A stretch of DNA of 33,315 nt, from NCBI GenBank assembly GCA_005791255.1, contig SXXK01000279.1:1-33315 (forward strand), given 5' to 3'. Positions 1 to 7,464 of this stretch are shown one piece after another. Origin of the DNA: Planctomyces sp. GTDB taxonomy: Bacteria; Planctomycetota; Planctomycetia; Planctomycetales; Planctomycetaceae. Both the position numbers and the translations under genes were made by a program. Numbering within the stretch: position 1 is the stretch's first letter; every line of letters begins with the position of its first letter. The notes beneath the pieces were generated by a model. It saw nothing but the letters and a program-made list of their open reading frames with translations, was not told the origin of the DNA and searched no databases.

Positions 1-756
1 GCGCTGAAGGACGTGCGAAATGTTCCTCTGCTGGTAACGCTCGACGGCCCCAGCCAGTTGAACCTTGTGCGATATGCTCTGGACAATCTGACCGTATCCC
101 AGGACCCGAACAAACGCCTGCCGGCGTTTGTTGTGGTTTCGGTGCAGAATGGCGGGAATGATGGTAAGGGCAGTGAACGGGGGCTGGAGTATGACACGAT
201 GTCCGATCGGTTTGCCCGATTCATCAGTGAGGAAGTCCTGGTGGCGGTGCAGTCCAATGCGGAAATTCAGCAGGCATACCCAGGGCTGACACTGACCAGA
301 GATCCATGGGGACGTGCCGTGATGGGCTGCAGTTCGGGTGGAGCCGCTGCACTGACGATGGGCTGGTTCCGACCGGATCTGTTTCGCCGGCTGATCACCT
401 ATTCCGGCACATTTGTTGATCAGCAGGACGATGACGCCCCGGAAGAAGCTCAGTACCCGCTGGGTGCGTGGGACTATCATTCGGGGTTGAAACTGATTGA
501 GAACAGTCCAAAGAAGCCGCTGCGGATTTTCACGCATGTGGCGGAGTTTGACAATCGGGCGAATGATCCCGAGGAGACATACCACAACTGGGTGATGGCG
601 AACGAACGCACAGCAGCGGCTCTGGCGGCAAAGGGCTACGACTACCGATACGTTTTCAGCAAAGCCAGTAAACACTGTGACCGCAGTGTGTTCGAACAGA
701 CTCTGGCGGAAACGCTGGTGTGGATGTGGCAGGATTACCAGCCGACAGCCCAGTGA
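1..756 (+). CDS. Alpha/beta-hydrolase esterase (enterochelin-esterase-like), 5' end missing
   Basis: The frame is open to the window edge, so the N-terminus lies outside. The visible 250 or so residues carry the nucleophile elbow G-C-S-S-G-G (near codon 107 of the visible part), followed by the pattern of the putative esterase family PF00756 (an Ala-rich helix, then a conserved Tyr-Ser-Gly-x-Phe strand). A C-terminal His in the Lys-His-Cys-Asp context is a plausible catalytic histidine. Proteins of this family hydrolyse esters; in planctomycetes they are often secreted and found near carbohydrate-degradation genes, but the substrate cannot be read here. A signal peptide cannot be judged because the start is missing. 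The gene ends 178 nt before the DUF1552 gene on the same strand. Confidence 0.8.
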   Translation, partial: ALKDVRNVPLLVTLDGPSQLNLVRYALDNLTVSQDPNKRLPAFVVVSVQNGGNDGKGSERGLEYDTMSDRFARFISEEVLVAVQSNAEIQQAYPGLTLTRDPWGRAVMGCSSGGAAALTMGWFRPDLFRRLITYSGTFVDQQDDDAPEEAQYPLGAWDYHSGLKLIENSPKKPLRIFTHVAEFDNRANDPEETYHNWVMANERTAAALAAKGYDYRYVFSKASKHCDRSVFEQTLAETLVWMWQDYQPTAQ

Positions 757-934
757 GTTCGGAGTGCGTGGCCTTCCTTGTCCCGGGGCGGATGGCCATG
801 CACCAGCCGGTCTTTGATCCCCAATTTCGTGACCGTCATCCGTCATTTCCTGTTGGATGTGCTGCGGCTGGCCGTTATTCTTCAGGACATTGTCAACTCC
901 CGCCTTTCTCCGACTTGCCCTGCAGGTGCCACCA

Positions 935-2260
935 ATGAAGATGCTGTCACGTCGTGCTGTAATCCGTGGTGCTGCGGGAGTGACTCTGGCATTGCCGCTG
1001 CTTGACGCTATGGGGCAGGAAGATGGTCAGCAGTCGCCGCGGCGATTCTGTGCCATGTACACGGCCAACGGCATGTCGTTGCCGGCAGCTGACAACGGTC
1101 TCAGTGACTGGAGCTGGTTTCCGCAGGCCGTGGGGCCTGACTTTCAGTTCGGGCAGTCCACTCAGCCACTCAGTCCATTTCGCCAGCACGTCAGTTTTCT
1201 CGGCGGACTGCATCACGCTGCCGGGCTCAAGGCTGACCCGCATATGTGCTCAGACATGTGGCTCACGGCAGCACCTCTGCACAATCCCAGACCGGGCACT
1301 TTCAACAGTGTCAGTATTGATCAGGTCATTGCCCTGCACACTCGCCAGTATTGCCGTCAGCCGTCGCTGGTGCTGTCGATTGATGCGGGTGTCGGATTTC
1401 TCTCACGCACCGGCACGATTTCCTGGAACATTGAAGGCAAACCGATTCCGGCTGAGAACAATCCGCGGCGAGTATTTGATCGGCTGTTTCGCGGGGACAC
1501 GGATTCCGCTCAGACGCGTCGTGCAGATCTTGCCCATCGCATGCGTCTGGTCGACGCCGTCCTTGAAGGTACTCGTGCCCTGAATCGCCAGCTGGGCAAA
1601 TCCGACCGCGACAAGATGGAACAGTATCTGACTTCGCTGAATGAAATTGAGGGGCGACTGACGGCCTCGGAACGCTGGATTGACATTCCCCTGAAGCCTC
1701 AGGATTACTCACACCTGAACCTTGACGCGACCAGCGAAGGTGCACCGGCAGACTACTACCGCAATATGTTTGACCTGATTGCACTGGCTTTCGATGCTGA
1801 CATCACACGGTCAGTTTCGTTCATGCTGAACCGTGAAGACGGCATGGGGATCAGTGACACATTCCCGCTGAAGCTGGGCCTGACCCGCACTCATCACAAT
1901 CTGTCACACGCCGGTGACAGGGACGGACAGCTGGAATTTGCGAAATACGATCTGTTCCTCAGTCAGCAGATTGCCGGATTCCTGCAGCGTCTGCAGCAGT
2001 ATCAGGATCGCAACGGAAGTGTACTCGACAACACCGTCGTGCTGTATGGAAGCGGCTGCAGCACAACTCACAATCCCGCCAACCTGCCAACGCTGGTTGC
2101 GGGTGGACGTAATCTGGGATTGCGTCATGGCCAGTACTGGAAGGCTCAGGATGGCCTGATGTCCAGTCTTTATCTCAGCATCCTGCGGTCGATGGGGATC
2201 GAACAGGACAGTTTCGGAGAGAGCGACAAAACGCTGACCTGCCCGATCTTCACTGTCTGA
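935..2260 (+). CDS. DUF1552 family protein with twin-arginine-like leader
   Basis: A 441-residue protein. I chose the ATG at 935 because it gives a short leader with a twin arginine (Ser-Arg-Arg-Ala-Val-Ile-Arg), a Gly/Ala/Leu hydrophobic stretch and a polar start of the mature part. The open frame extends upstream to 857 but that adds an implausible 26 residues. The body matches the DUF1552 family (PF07586): an early F-C-A-M-Y-x-A-N-G-M segment, the F-L-G-G-L-x-H segment, and a central segment around F-M-L-N-R-E-D. The family is abundant in planctomycetes, where it usually sits beside a large DUF1592/DUF1588/DUF1587 cytochrome-like protein; that partner is not next door here. The function of the family is unknown. 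The leader suggests export of a folded protein. The peroxiredoxin follows after a 27-nt gap. Confidence 0.87.
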   Translation: MKMLSRRAVIRGAAGVTLALPLLDAMGQEDGQQSPRRFCAMYTANGMSLPAADNGLSDWSWFPQAVGPDFQFGQSTQPLSPFRQHVSFLGGLHHAAGLKADPHMCSDMWLTAAPLHNPRPGTFNSVSIDQVIALHTRQYCRQPSLVLSIDAGVGFLSRTGTISWNIEGKPIPAENNPRRVFDRLFRGDTDSAQTRRADLAHRMRLVDAVLEGTRALNRQLGKSDRDKMEQYLTSLNEIEGRLTASERWIDIPLKPQDYSHLNLDATSEGAPADYYRNMFDLIALAFDADITRSVSFMLNREDGMGISDTFPLKLGLTRTHHNLSHAGDRDGQLEFAKYDLFLSQQIAGFLQRLQQYQDRNGSVLDNTVVLYGSGCSTTHNPANLPTLVAGGRNLGLRHGQYWKAQDGLMSSLYLSILRSMGIEQDSFGESDKTLTCPIFTV

Positions 2261-2287
2261 CGGCCTGCGGCCGTGGAAATTCTGCAG

Positions 2288-2740
2288 ATGGCATCGCTTG
2301 CTGAAGGCAGTCCGGCACCGGATTTTTCGGCCCGCACCAGTGACGGCGGGGAGGTCAGTCTGTCTGCGCTGCGCGGTCAGCGGGGCCTGATACTGTTCTT
2401 CTACCCGAAAGACGAAACTCCGATCTGCCGCGCCGAAGTCTGTGCCTTTCGTGATTCCTATGCAGCATTTCAGGCTGCCGGATTTGAAGTAGTGGGTGTC
2501 AGCAGCGATACAAATGACAGCCACGATCGATTTCGCGAACGCCATCAGTTGCCATTTGCCCTGATTTCAGATCAGGATGGTGAACTTCGCAGACTGTATC
2601 AGGTCCCCCGGACTCTGGGCCTGCTTCCCGGTCGAACGACGTTCGTTATCGACTCTGCCGGTATCATTCGCCGGGTGTTCACCGCAGCTTTCGCGTCAGA
2701 TGAACATGTGGCACAGGCACTGCAGGCCATCCGCACGTGA
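2288..2740 (+). CDS. Peroxiredoxin, Bcp/AhpC-TSA type
   Basis: A 150-residue thioredoxin-fold thiol peroxidase that would reduce H2O2 and organic hydroperoxides in the cytoplasm. The active site reads Y-P-K-D-E-T-P-I-C-R-A-E-V-C: the peroxidatic Cys is residue 47 and a second Cys lies five residues on (52), the C-x4-C arrangement of atypical 2-Cys Bcp proteins. The usual Gly before the peroxidatic Cys is Ile here. The early A-P-D-F segment and the late T-F-V-I-D strand are typical. I start at the ATG at 2288; a GTG at 2273 would add five residues. No signal peptide is visible. It lies 27 nt after the DUF1552 gene and may be co-transcribed. Length fits the Bcp family (about 150). Confidence 0.92.
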   Translation: MASLAEGSPAPDFSARTSDGGEVSLSALRGQRGLILFFYPKDETPICRAEVCAFRDSYAAFQAAGFEVVGVSSDTNDSHDRFRERHQLPFALISDQDGELRRLYQVPRTLGLLPGRTTFVIDSAGIIRRVFTAAFASDEHVAQALQAIRT

Positions 2741-2788
2741 GACTTGAAACAGAGGACTGTCGGTGTCCCGACTGCAGTTATCGGACGA

Positions 2789-3787
2789 CTAGCGGTTTTT
2801 TGCAGCAAGTGCGGGGAACTGCACCAGTACCTTCAGTGCACCGTCAGTGCGATCGCGGAACACATCAAACGCCTGCTGCAGATCGCTCAGGTCGAAACGA
2901 TGAGTCAGCAGCGGCGCCAGATTGACGCGACCTTCTGCGATCCATTGCATGGCCAAAGGAAACGTGCGTTCAAAATCCGGGTGCAGACTGGTCAGCAGAG
3001 TGCCGTTCTTCCACATCAGAGCTCGCAGGGTGGTGCCGTCGATCGTGTGCGGAGGAACTCCAAAGAACAGCACGGTCCCGTACTCCCGCACCAGTCTGAC
3101 CGCATCGTTGAAGGCCTGAGCCCGGTGACCAACAGCCTCGATAACGAATTCCGGCAGCAGCCCATCCAGATGATCACGAATGGCCTGTTCGGCATCAATC
3201 CCCCTGGCACACACGGTTGCTGTCGCGCCCATCTGCAGACTGGCCCGCAGTCGCGATGCCAGTGGGTCAACCCCGATGATTCGCCGGGCACCAAGATTTC
3301 GCAAACCGGCATTGAACATCTGCCCGATAGGTCCCTGGCCGAGGACCACCACATCACGATCAATCATGTTGGGCAGTTTTTTCAAAGCATGCACAACGGT
3401 TCCAAATGGCTGAGCCAGCATCGCCATTTCATCCGACAACCCCGGATGCAATGCCACAGCCCGCGTTTCAGGAAGCACAAACCGTTCGAATAGTCCCTGC
3501 TGACCCAACGGAACTGCCAGCACTCGCTGCCCACGCTTCCAGCGACTGCCGTTGGTATCGATCACAGTCCCCACCATCTCGTGCAGACTCATACCCACCG
3601 GCTGAGGATACTCAATCGGATGTCCCTCAAACCCACCATCGAAGTACGGCAGGTCTGAGCCGCAAAGACACGTCATTTCCGGTTGAAACAGGATCATTCC
3701 GGGTGCGTCCTCAGCGGTCGGAAGTTCCGGTTCGGGGATCTCAATGAGCTGGATTCGGCGTGGAGCAGCAAGCAGTCCGGCAAGCAT
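2789..3787 (-). CDS. Zinc-type alcohol dehydrogenase family protein (MDR superfamily)
   Basis: A 332-residue medium-chain dehydrogenase/reductase. The GroES-like N-terminal half carries a catalytic zinc site (C-G-S-D, Cys42 and Asp45, and L-H-E, His69-Glu70, in place of the common G-H-E). The nucleotide-binding half has G-Q-G-P-I-G (150-155) and an Asp at the end of the second strand (D174), which suggests NAD preference. The lobe that normally holds the four-cysteine structural zinc is missing: Gly-Gln-Arg-Val-Leu-Ala-Val-Pro runs straight into the next strand without cysteines. The start is the ATG at 3787; an upstream in-frame start at 3829 would add 14 residues. It is convergent with the peroxiredoxin. 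Likely oxidises a polyol or sugar alcohol, but the substrate is not readable. Confidence 0.85.
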   Translation of the reverse strand: MLAGLLAAPRRIQLIEIPEPELPTAEDAPGMILFQPEMTCLCGSDLPYFDGGFEGHPIEYPQPVGMSLHEMVGTVIDTNGSRWKRGQRVLAVPLGQQGLFERFVLPETRAVALHPGLSDEMAMLAQPFGTVVHALKKLPNMIDRDVVVLGQGPIGQMFNAGLRNLGARRIIGVDPLASRLRASLQMGATATVCARGIDAEQAIRDHLDGLLPEFVIEAVGHRAQAFNDAVRLVREYGTVLFFGVPPHTIDGTTLRALMWKNGTLLTSLHPDFERTFPLAMQWIAEGRVNLAPLLTHRFDLSDLQQAFDVFRDRTDGALKVLVQFPALAAKNR

Positions 3788-3849
3788 GGTGAGAGTCCGA
3801 TAACTGAGATGTGAAGAAGCGGCAGACAAACAGTGACGAAGATACGCAG

Positions 3850-5319
3850 TCAGAATTCGCTGACGGCCGGGTCGTCCAGCCGCTGCATCTCAGACTTCAA
3901 CAATTGCCGCATCTGCTGCAGCTGTGCAGCATACTGAGGCTGATCGGCCAGATTGGTCTGCAGCGGCGCAGGGGCAGCAGACAGTTGGCGACTGACCGCT
4001 TCGGCATGGTGCTGCGGCAGCAGCTCGTGGGGATTCTGTTGCAGATTAAACAACTGAACCTGGTTCAGGTTCAACTGCGGAGCTTTATAGACGATCAGTT
4101 TCCAGTCGCCCCTGCTGACGCAGCGAATGCCAGGGGCTGCACCGCCGGAATACGCACCATACAGCACATCACGGATTATCTCGGTGCGTCCGGTGAGTAC
4201 CGGTTTCATACTGATGCCCTCATTGGTCTCCGGAGGCTGAATTCCCGCGAAGTCACAGACTGTTGCCAGCAGGTCCAGCAGGTACACATTGCCCGCCGCG
4301 CGACGTCCGGCCGCAATACCGGGCCCTGCGGCGATGAACGGTACCTGCCACGTGTGCTGGTACAGATTCTGCTTGCCCATCAGTCCGTGCCGACCGATGG
4401 ACATGCCATGGTCAGCCGTGTAGATAACCACAGTGTTGTCCAGCTCGCCAAGTTCCTGTAATCGCTGCAGGACTTTTCCGATCTGCTGATCGATGTTTTC
4501 GCTGCAGGCAAATTCCCGCCCCAGTTCGTTGCGGACCGTTGCCGGGTCCCGCCTCTTCCAGACTCCGCTGACCGCCACTTCATCGCGTACATCGGCATGG
4601 GAATTATTGAATGGGTGCTGTGGCAGGTAGTTCGGCGGCAGAGCGGGCAGCGCAGGGTTCAGCGGAGGCGGATTCGTCATATCGGTGTGATTGACTGCGC
4701 CGTAGTGATCCAGCAGCTCCGGAGTGCCGTTGCGGGTATCATGCGGGTGAGAAAACCCAAACCAGATCAGAAATGGCCGAACATCCTTTTCGGCGTGTCG
4801 ATGACTCAGATAGTCCAGCACCTGCTGAGCATGCCAGGCGCTGCCACCTTCTTCAGTCCCCTCACGTTTGGTGGCATCGCGACGCACAGTGAACTGGCGA
4901 TTGGCTCCTTCATAGCTGTTGCCCTTTTTACAGGTACGCATGGTGGCGTAGCCAGCGTCATTGAAGACGGCGGCCAGCGTCTGGCGCGGTAACCCCGGCA
5001 GTGGGTTCTGAGCAGCCAGTGGACCGATGGGCAGATGCCACAGAGTACGTCCGCACATCAGCATGTGTCGGGACGGCGTGCAGACAGCTCCGCTGAAGGA
5101 TCCCATATGCACAGCGTTCTGCAGCAGCGTTCCGCGGGCCGCCAGTCGATCGAGGTTGGGAGTCCGCAGCGGTGATGCCGGATTGTAAAGCTGCAGATCC
5201 TGGGGTGACTGATCGTCGACAACGATCAGCAGAAAATTCGGACGTCGCTCCTGCCCGGGACAGAGTCGAACGGCGCTGAGAATCACGCAGATGAACAGCA
5301 GCAGGTGCAGAGATTTCAC
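3850..5319 (-). CDS. Secreted sulfatase (formylglycine-dependent, S1-type)
   Basis: A 489-residue sulfatase that would remove sulfate esters from a sulfated glycan or small molecule outside the cytoplasm. It begins with a signal peptide (Lys-Ser-Leu-His then a Leu/Ile/Val-rich core). The metal-binding V-V-D-D follows at about residues 33-36, and the sulfatase signature C-T-P-S-R starts at Cys80, the residue converted to formylglycine by a maturase encoded elsewhere. The T-A-D-H-G-M segment supplies further metal ligands. I take the GTG at 5319 because it places a basic residue directly before the hydrophobic core and has AAAGG 10 nt upstream; another GTG lies at 5349. The palindrome GAAACGTTTC lies 36-45 nt upstream of the start. 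The substrate is unknown; planctomycetes carry many such paralogues. Confidence 0.92.
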   Translation of the reverse strand: MKSLHLLLFICVILSAVRLCPGQERRPNFLLIVVDDQSPQDLQLYNPASPLRTPNLDRLAARGTLLQNAVHMGSFSGAVCTPSRHMLMCGRTLWHLPIGPLAAQNPLPGLPRQTLAAVFNDAGYATMRTCKKGNSYEGANRQFTVRRDATKREGTEEGGSAWHAQQVLDYLSHRHAEKDVRPFLIWFGFSHPHDTRNGTPELLDHYGAVNHTDMTNPPPLNPALPALPPNYLPQHPFNNSHADVRDEVAVSGVWKRRDPATVRNELGREFACSENIDQQIGKVLQRLQELGELDNTVVIYTADHGMSIGRHGLMGKQNLYQHTWQVPFIAAGPGIAAGRRAAGNVYLLDLLATVCDFAGIQPPETNEGISMKPVLTGRTEIIRDVLYGAYSGGAAPGIRCVSRGDWKLIVYKAPQLNLNQVQLFNLQQNPHELLPQHHAEAVSRQLSAAPAPLQTNLADQPQYAAQLQQMRQLLKSEMQRLDDPAVSEF

Positions 5320-5354
5320 GATGAACGGGCCTTTGGCGGGGGGGCACACAGAAT

Positions 5355-5364
5355 GAAACGTTTC
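5355..5364. promoter_or_regulatory. Palindrome GAAACGTTTC upstream of the sulfatase gene
   Basis: A perfect 10-bp palindrome, 36-45 nt upstream of the sulfatase GTG. The same 10 bp recurs at 7324-7333, 42-51 nt upstream of the DUF1080 gene. A central CG flanked by AAA/TTT is the shape of LacI-family operators (the RbsR-type site has this core). No LacI-type regulator lies in the window, so operator function is inferred. Confidence 0.5.
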
Positions 5365-5515
5365 CGCAGTCCGACGCTGCAGAATGCTCGCAGAATTTCA
5401 GCGGAGTGTCCACGAATGTGGCTGCGGTGGGTTGCCTGTGCTGCCGGGAAAACTGAGGATATTCGCTGAAGCGCGGCGGAACCTGCACTGCCTGCTGATT
5501 TGGGAGAAGCCTGCC

Positions 5516-5803
5516 ATGAAGTTTTTTCGCTATCGTCGGCCGTCATGGAAAACGGCACTGGGAGTGACTCGTGCGAAAAAAAGGGTCAAGAAGGCCCTTG
5601 GAATCACTGCCTTGCTGGCCCCATTTCGCTGGTGGCCCAATCAGGTGCGAAAAGCAAAGCGACGGCTGGGCTGGTATTCTCCGCTGGCCCGGCTGATTCG
5701 ACTGGGATTACCTCGCCCTGGTGGCTGCCTCGTGCTGATCGCAGCAGGTTTGTCACTGCTGGGGGCCATGCTGGGGGCCTGCATACTGGCGGTTCTGCCC
5801 TGA
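5516..5803 (+). CDS. Small basic protein with C-terminal membrane segment, function unknown
   Basis: A 95-residue protein. The first 60 residues are rich in Arg, Lys and Trp (K-K-R-V-K-K and R-K-A-K-R-R clusters), followed by a Leu-Pro-Arg-Pro-Gly-Gly turn and one hydrophobic helix (about residues 70-94, Gly/Leu/Ala rich) ending almost at the C-terminus. This predicts a tail-anchored protein whose positively charged domain stays in the cytoplasm, where it could touch nucleic acid or lipid head groups. The start is the ATG at 5516, with GGGAGA 8-9 nt upstream; the frame is open back to 5384 but without a better start. It is transcribed away from the sulfatase. I believe similar small proteins occur in other planctomycetes but do not recognise a named family. 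Confidence 0.75.
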   Translation: MKFFRYRRPSWKTALGVTRAKKRVKKALGITALLAPFRWWPNQVRKAKRRLGWYSPLARLIRLGLPRPGGCLVLIAAGLSLLGAMLGACILAVLP

Positions 5804-5848
5804 CAGCAAGCAGCAGACTTCAGACAAATCAGCAGCGCAGAAACGGAA

Positions 5849-5881
5849 ACGGCCGAAGTCTTCCAGGAAGACTCCGGCCGT
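5849..5881 (-). terminator. Intrinsic terminator between convergent small genes
   Basis: An inverted repeat of about 15 bp with one A-C mismatch and a 3-nt loop (arms ACGGCCG-A-AGTCTTC and its complement). On the minus strand it is followed by a T-rich stretch (TTTCCGTTTC), so it best fits the end of the histone-like gene (stop at 5914). The plus-strand flank is less T-rich, but the hairpin also lies 45 nt after the stop of the small membrane protein and may serve both. Confidence 0.7.
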
Positions 5882-5913
5882 CAATTTATCCGGTCAGTAA
5901 GCTCTGCAGCAGA

Positions 5914-6087
5914 TCACTTCTTGCCGGTCGTCTTACCCTTGGCAGACTTGGCAGCCGGCTTGGCTGCGCCGGTCTTGGCTTTCGTTGACTTTGCAGCAGG
6001 AGCGGCGGCCTTGGTGGCCTTTGCTGCTGGTGCTGGTGCTGCCGGCGCTGCTGCCGGGGTCTTTGCTGCTTTGCTCTTTGCGGCCAT
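5914..6087 (-). CDS. Histone-H1-like Ala/Lys/Pro-rich small protein
   Basis: A 57-residue protein made almost only of Ala, Lys, Pro, Thr, Ser and Gly, with repeated P-A-A and K-x-x-K-A motifs like the C-terminal tail of histone H1 and bacterial H1-like proteins (the Hc1/BpH1 class). It would bind DNA non-specifically in the nucleoid; no folded domain or acidic residue is seen. The start is the ATG at 6087, placed 9 nt after a perfect GGAGG. An ATG at 6093 (Met-Gly-Met) is only 3 nt from that ribosome site. A good promoter lies at 6220-6249, giving a leader of about 125 nt with a GC hairpin near its 5' end. The low-complexity sequence rules out a precise family call. Confidence 0.78.
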   Translation of the reverse strand: MAAKSKAAKTPAAAPAAPAPAAKATKAAAPAAKSTKAKTGAAKPAAKSAKGKTTGKK

Positions 6088-6180
6088 TCCCATATTCCTC
6101 CGTGGGGAGTCTTCGACACCGAATCCAGTGCAGGATGTCCGCCGGTGTCGGGCACGAACAACCGCGAGATCAAAGGCTGC

Positions 6181-6202
6181 GGCGGGGCAAACAGGCCCCG
6201 CC
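6181..6202 (-). other. Perfect GC hairpin in the leader of the histone-like gene
   Basis: GGCGGGGC, six-base loop, GCCCCGCC: an 8-bp perfect stem of only G-C pairs. If transcription starts about 7 nt after the -10 box at 6220-6225, this hairpin begins about ten nucleotides from the 5' end of the mRNA. No T-run follows on either strand, so it is not a classic terminator. It could protect the 5' end, or mark the end of the DUF1080 transcript, whose stop lies 109 nt upstream on the same strand. Confidence 0.5.
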
Positions 6203-6219
6203 AGTTCCAGCCAGACAAC

Positions 6220-6249
6220 GTTATAGGACAGCCGCATAAAATGCGTCAA
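6220..6249 (-). promoter_or_regulatory. Sigma70-type promoter for the histone-like gene
   Basis: On the minus strand TTGACG (6249-6244) is followed after 18 nt by TATAAC (6225-6220). Both boxes match the housekeeping consensus in five of six positions. It points at the histone-like gene at 6087 and lies inside the gap after the DUF1080 stop codon, so the small gene is probably transcribed on its own. Confidence 0.65.
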
Positions 6250-6310
6250 GTGGAAAACATGCGAAGCTGCTGCCGGCGGGAATCAGACTGCCGCAGCCAC
6301 CCACGCCACC

Positions 6311-7282
6311 TTACTTGCGCACCACCCAGATATTGCGATATGCAACCGGATTCCCATGGCCCTGCAGATAAATCACGTCGGGCCCCGGACCTTCGGGGTT
6401 TTTGCCCGGAGTTCCTTTTGGCAGCTCAAGATTGTCGTGAATCACAATGCCGTTGTGGCGAATCGTGACGCGGGAATTCTTCACCTTGCGGTCACCCTCG
6501 TACTGGGCTGCCGTAAAGTCCATGTCGTAGGTCTGCCATGACAGCGGCGGGAAACAGGCGTTAACAGCAGGGCGGGCGATGGAATAGATCCCGCCACACT
6601 CATTGTTCTCCCCCTCAAGCCCGAACGAGTCGAGCACCTGACACTCATATCGGCCCTGAATATAGACGCCACTGTTGCCGCGATCCTGCCCGCGTCCCTT
6701 CGGCTTGAACGGAGTCCGGAACTCGATGTGCAGCGTGTGACTGCCGAATTTTTCCGTGGTTTCGCAGTCTGCCGCCAGCAAATCACCCAGCATCAGCTGG
6801 CCGCGATGAAACTTGTCGGCAGACTTGCCGTCGAACAGCACCACAGCACCCGCCGGCGGTTTTGCACCCAGCGTCGGACTGACTCGTTCGGTCTTCTTCA
6901 GCGATCCCAGCGAACTGCCCGAACCGGACTTTACCGAAACTTCTCCGCTGCGAATCTCGGCTGTCATCCCCTCCCCGCTCGTGAACTTCGCCACACCATC
7001 CTGCAGCATGCCGCTGGCTCGGTGCTTCTCCGTACCCAGCCAGCCAGCTCCCGGCAACCCGCCCGGATAGGCTACAGCGTCAAACTTTCCGTCACCCAGG
7101 GCAATCACCTGCAGGCCGACCGGCACTTTCTGGCCATCGATTTCGAGGCTGCCCGAGTATTCGCCCTGGACGGCGAACTCCGGACCAGCGTCCTCCGGCT
7201 TCAGAAAAATATCCTGAGCCGAAGCAATGGTCGATGCTGTCAGCATGACACAGCAGGCAAGGCTCTTGAACAGTCTCTTCAT
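6311..7282 (-). CDS. Secreted DUF1080 (3-keto-disaccharide hydrolase family) protein
   Basis: A 323-residue protein. The signal peptide is Lys-Arg-Leu-Phe-Lys then a hydrophobic core ending Ala-Ser-Ala. Residues of about 20-130 form a Gly-rich beta segment with no family I can name. The C-terminal 190 residues are a DUF1080 domain (PF06439), recognised from V-V-L-F-D-G-K-S, the H-I-E-F-R-T strand, the G-N-S-G-V-Y-I-Q-G-R-Y-E segment, the W-Q-T-Y-D-M-D-F strand and a concanavalin-like C-terminus ending in Y-R-N-I-W-V. Some members cleave 3-keto-glycosides in bacterial sugar oxidation pathways; many are uncharacterised. The start is the ATG at 7282; the frame upstream to 7729 is non-coding shadow. 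The palindrome at 7323-7334 lies 41-52 nt upstream. Confidence 0.87.
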   Translation of the reverse strand: MKRLFKSLACCVMLTASTIASAQDIFLKPEDAGPEFAVQGEYSGSLEIDGQKVPVGLQVIALGDGKFDAVAYPGGLPGAGWLGTEKHRASGMLQDGVAKFTSGEGMTAEIRSGEVSVKSGSGSSLGSLKKTERVSPTLGAKPPAGAVVLFDGKSADKFHRGQLMLGDLLAADCETTEKFGSHTLHIEFRTPFKPKGRGQDRGNSGVYIQGRYECQVLDSFGLEGENNECGGIYSIARPAVNACFPPLSWQTYDMDFTAAQYEGDRKVKNSRVTIRHNGIVIHDNLELPKGTPGKNPEGPGPDVIYLQGHGNPVAYRNIWVVRK

Positions 7283-7322
7283 GGTTCGTGGGTTCCTGTC
7301 ACAAATAGATCCGGCAGGCCGA

Positions 7323-7334
7323 CGAAACGTTTCG
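7323..7334. promoter_or_regulatory. Palindrome CGAAACGTTTCG upstream of the DUF1080 gene
   Basis: A perfect 12-bp palindrome 41-52 nt upstream of the DUF1080 start. Its inner 10 bp equal the element upstream of the sulfatase at 5355-5364. The shape fits a LacI-family operator. Position and repetition are seen; operator function is inference. Confidence 0.5.
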
Positions 7335-7464
7335 CCACGCCTCAACCTGAAATTCTGACGCGCCTGCGGCTGACTTTCAAACCGAAGACCGCTAGGATTT
7401 GCAGAACACGGCCTGCTGGCCTCAGATCGCAGGGTTCGACGTGGTTCTTCCGGATCAGAATGAC

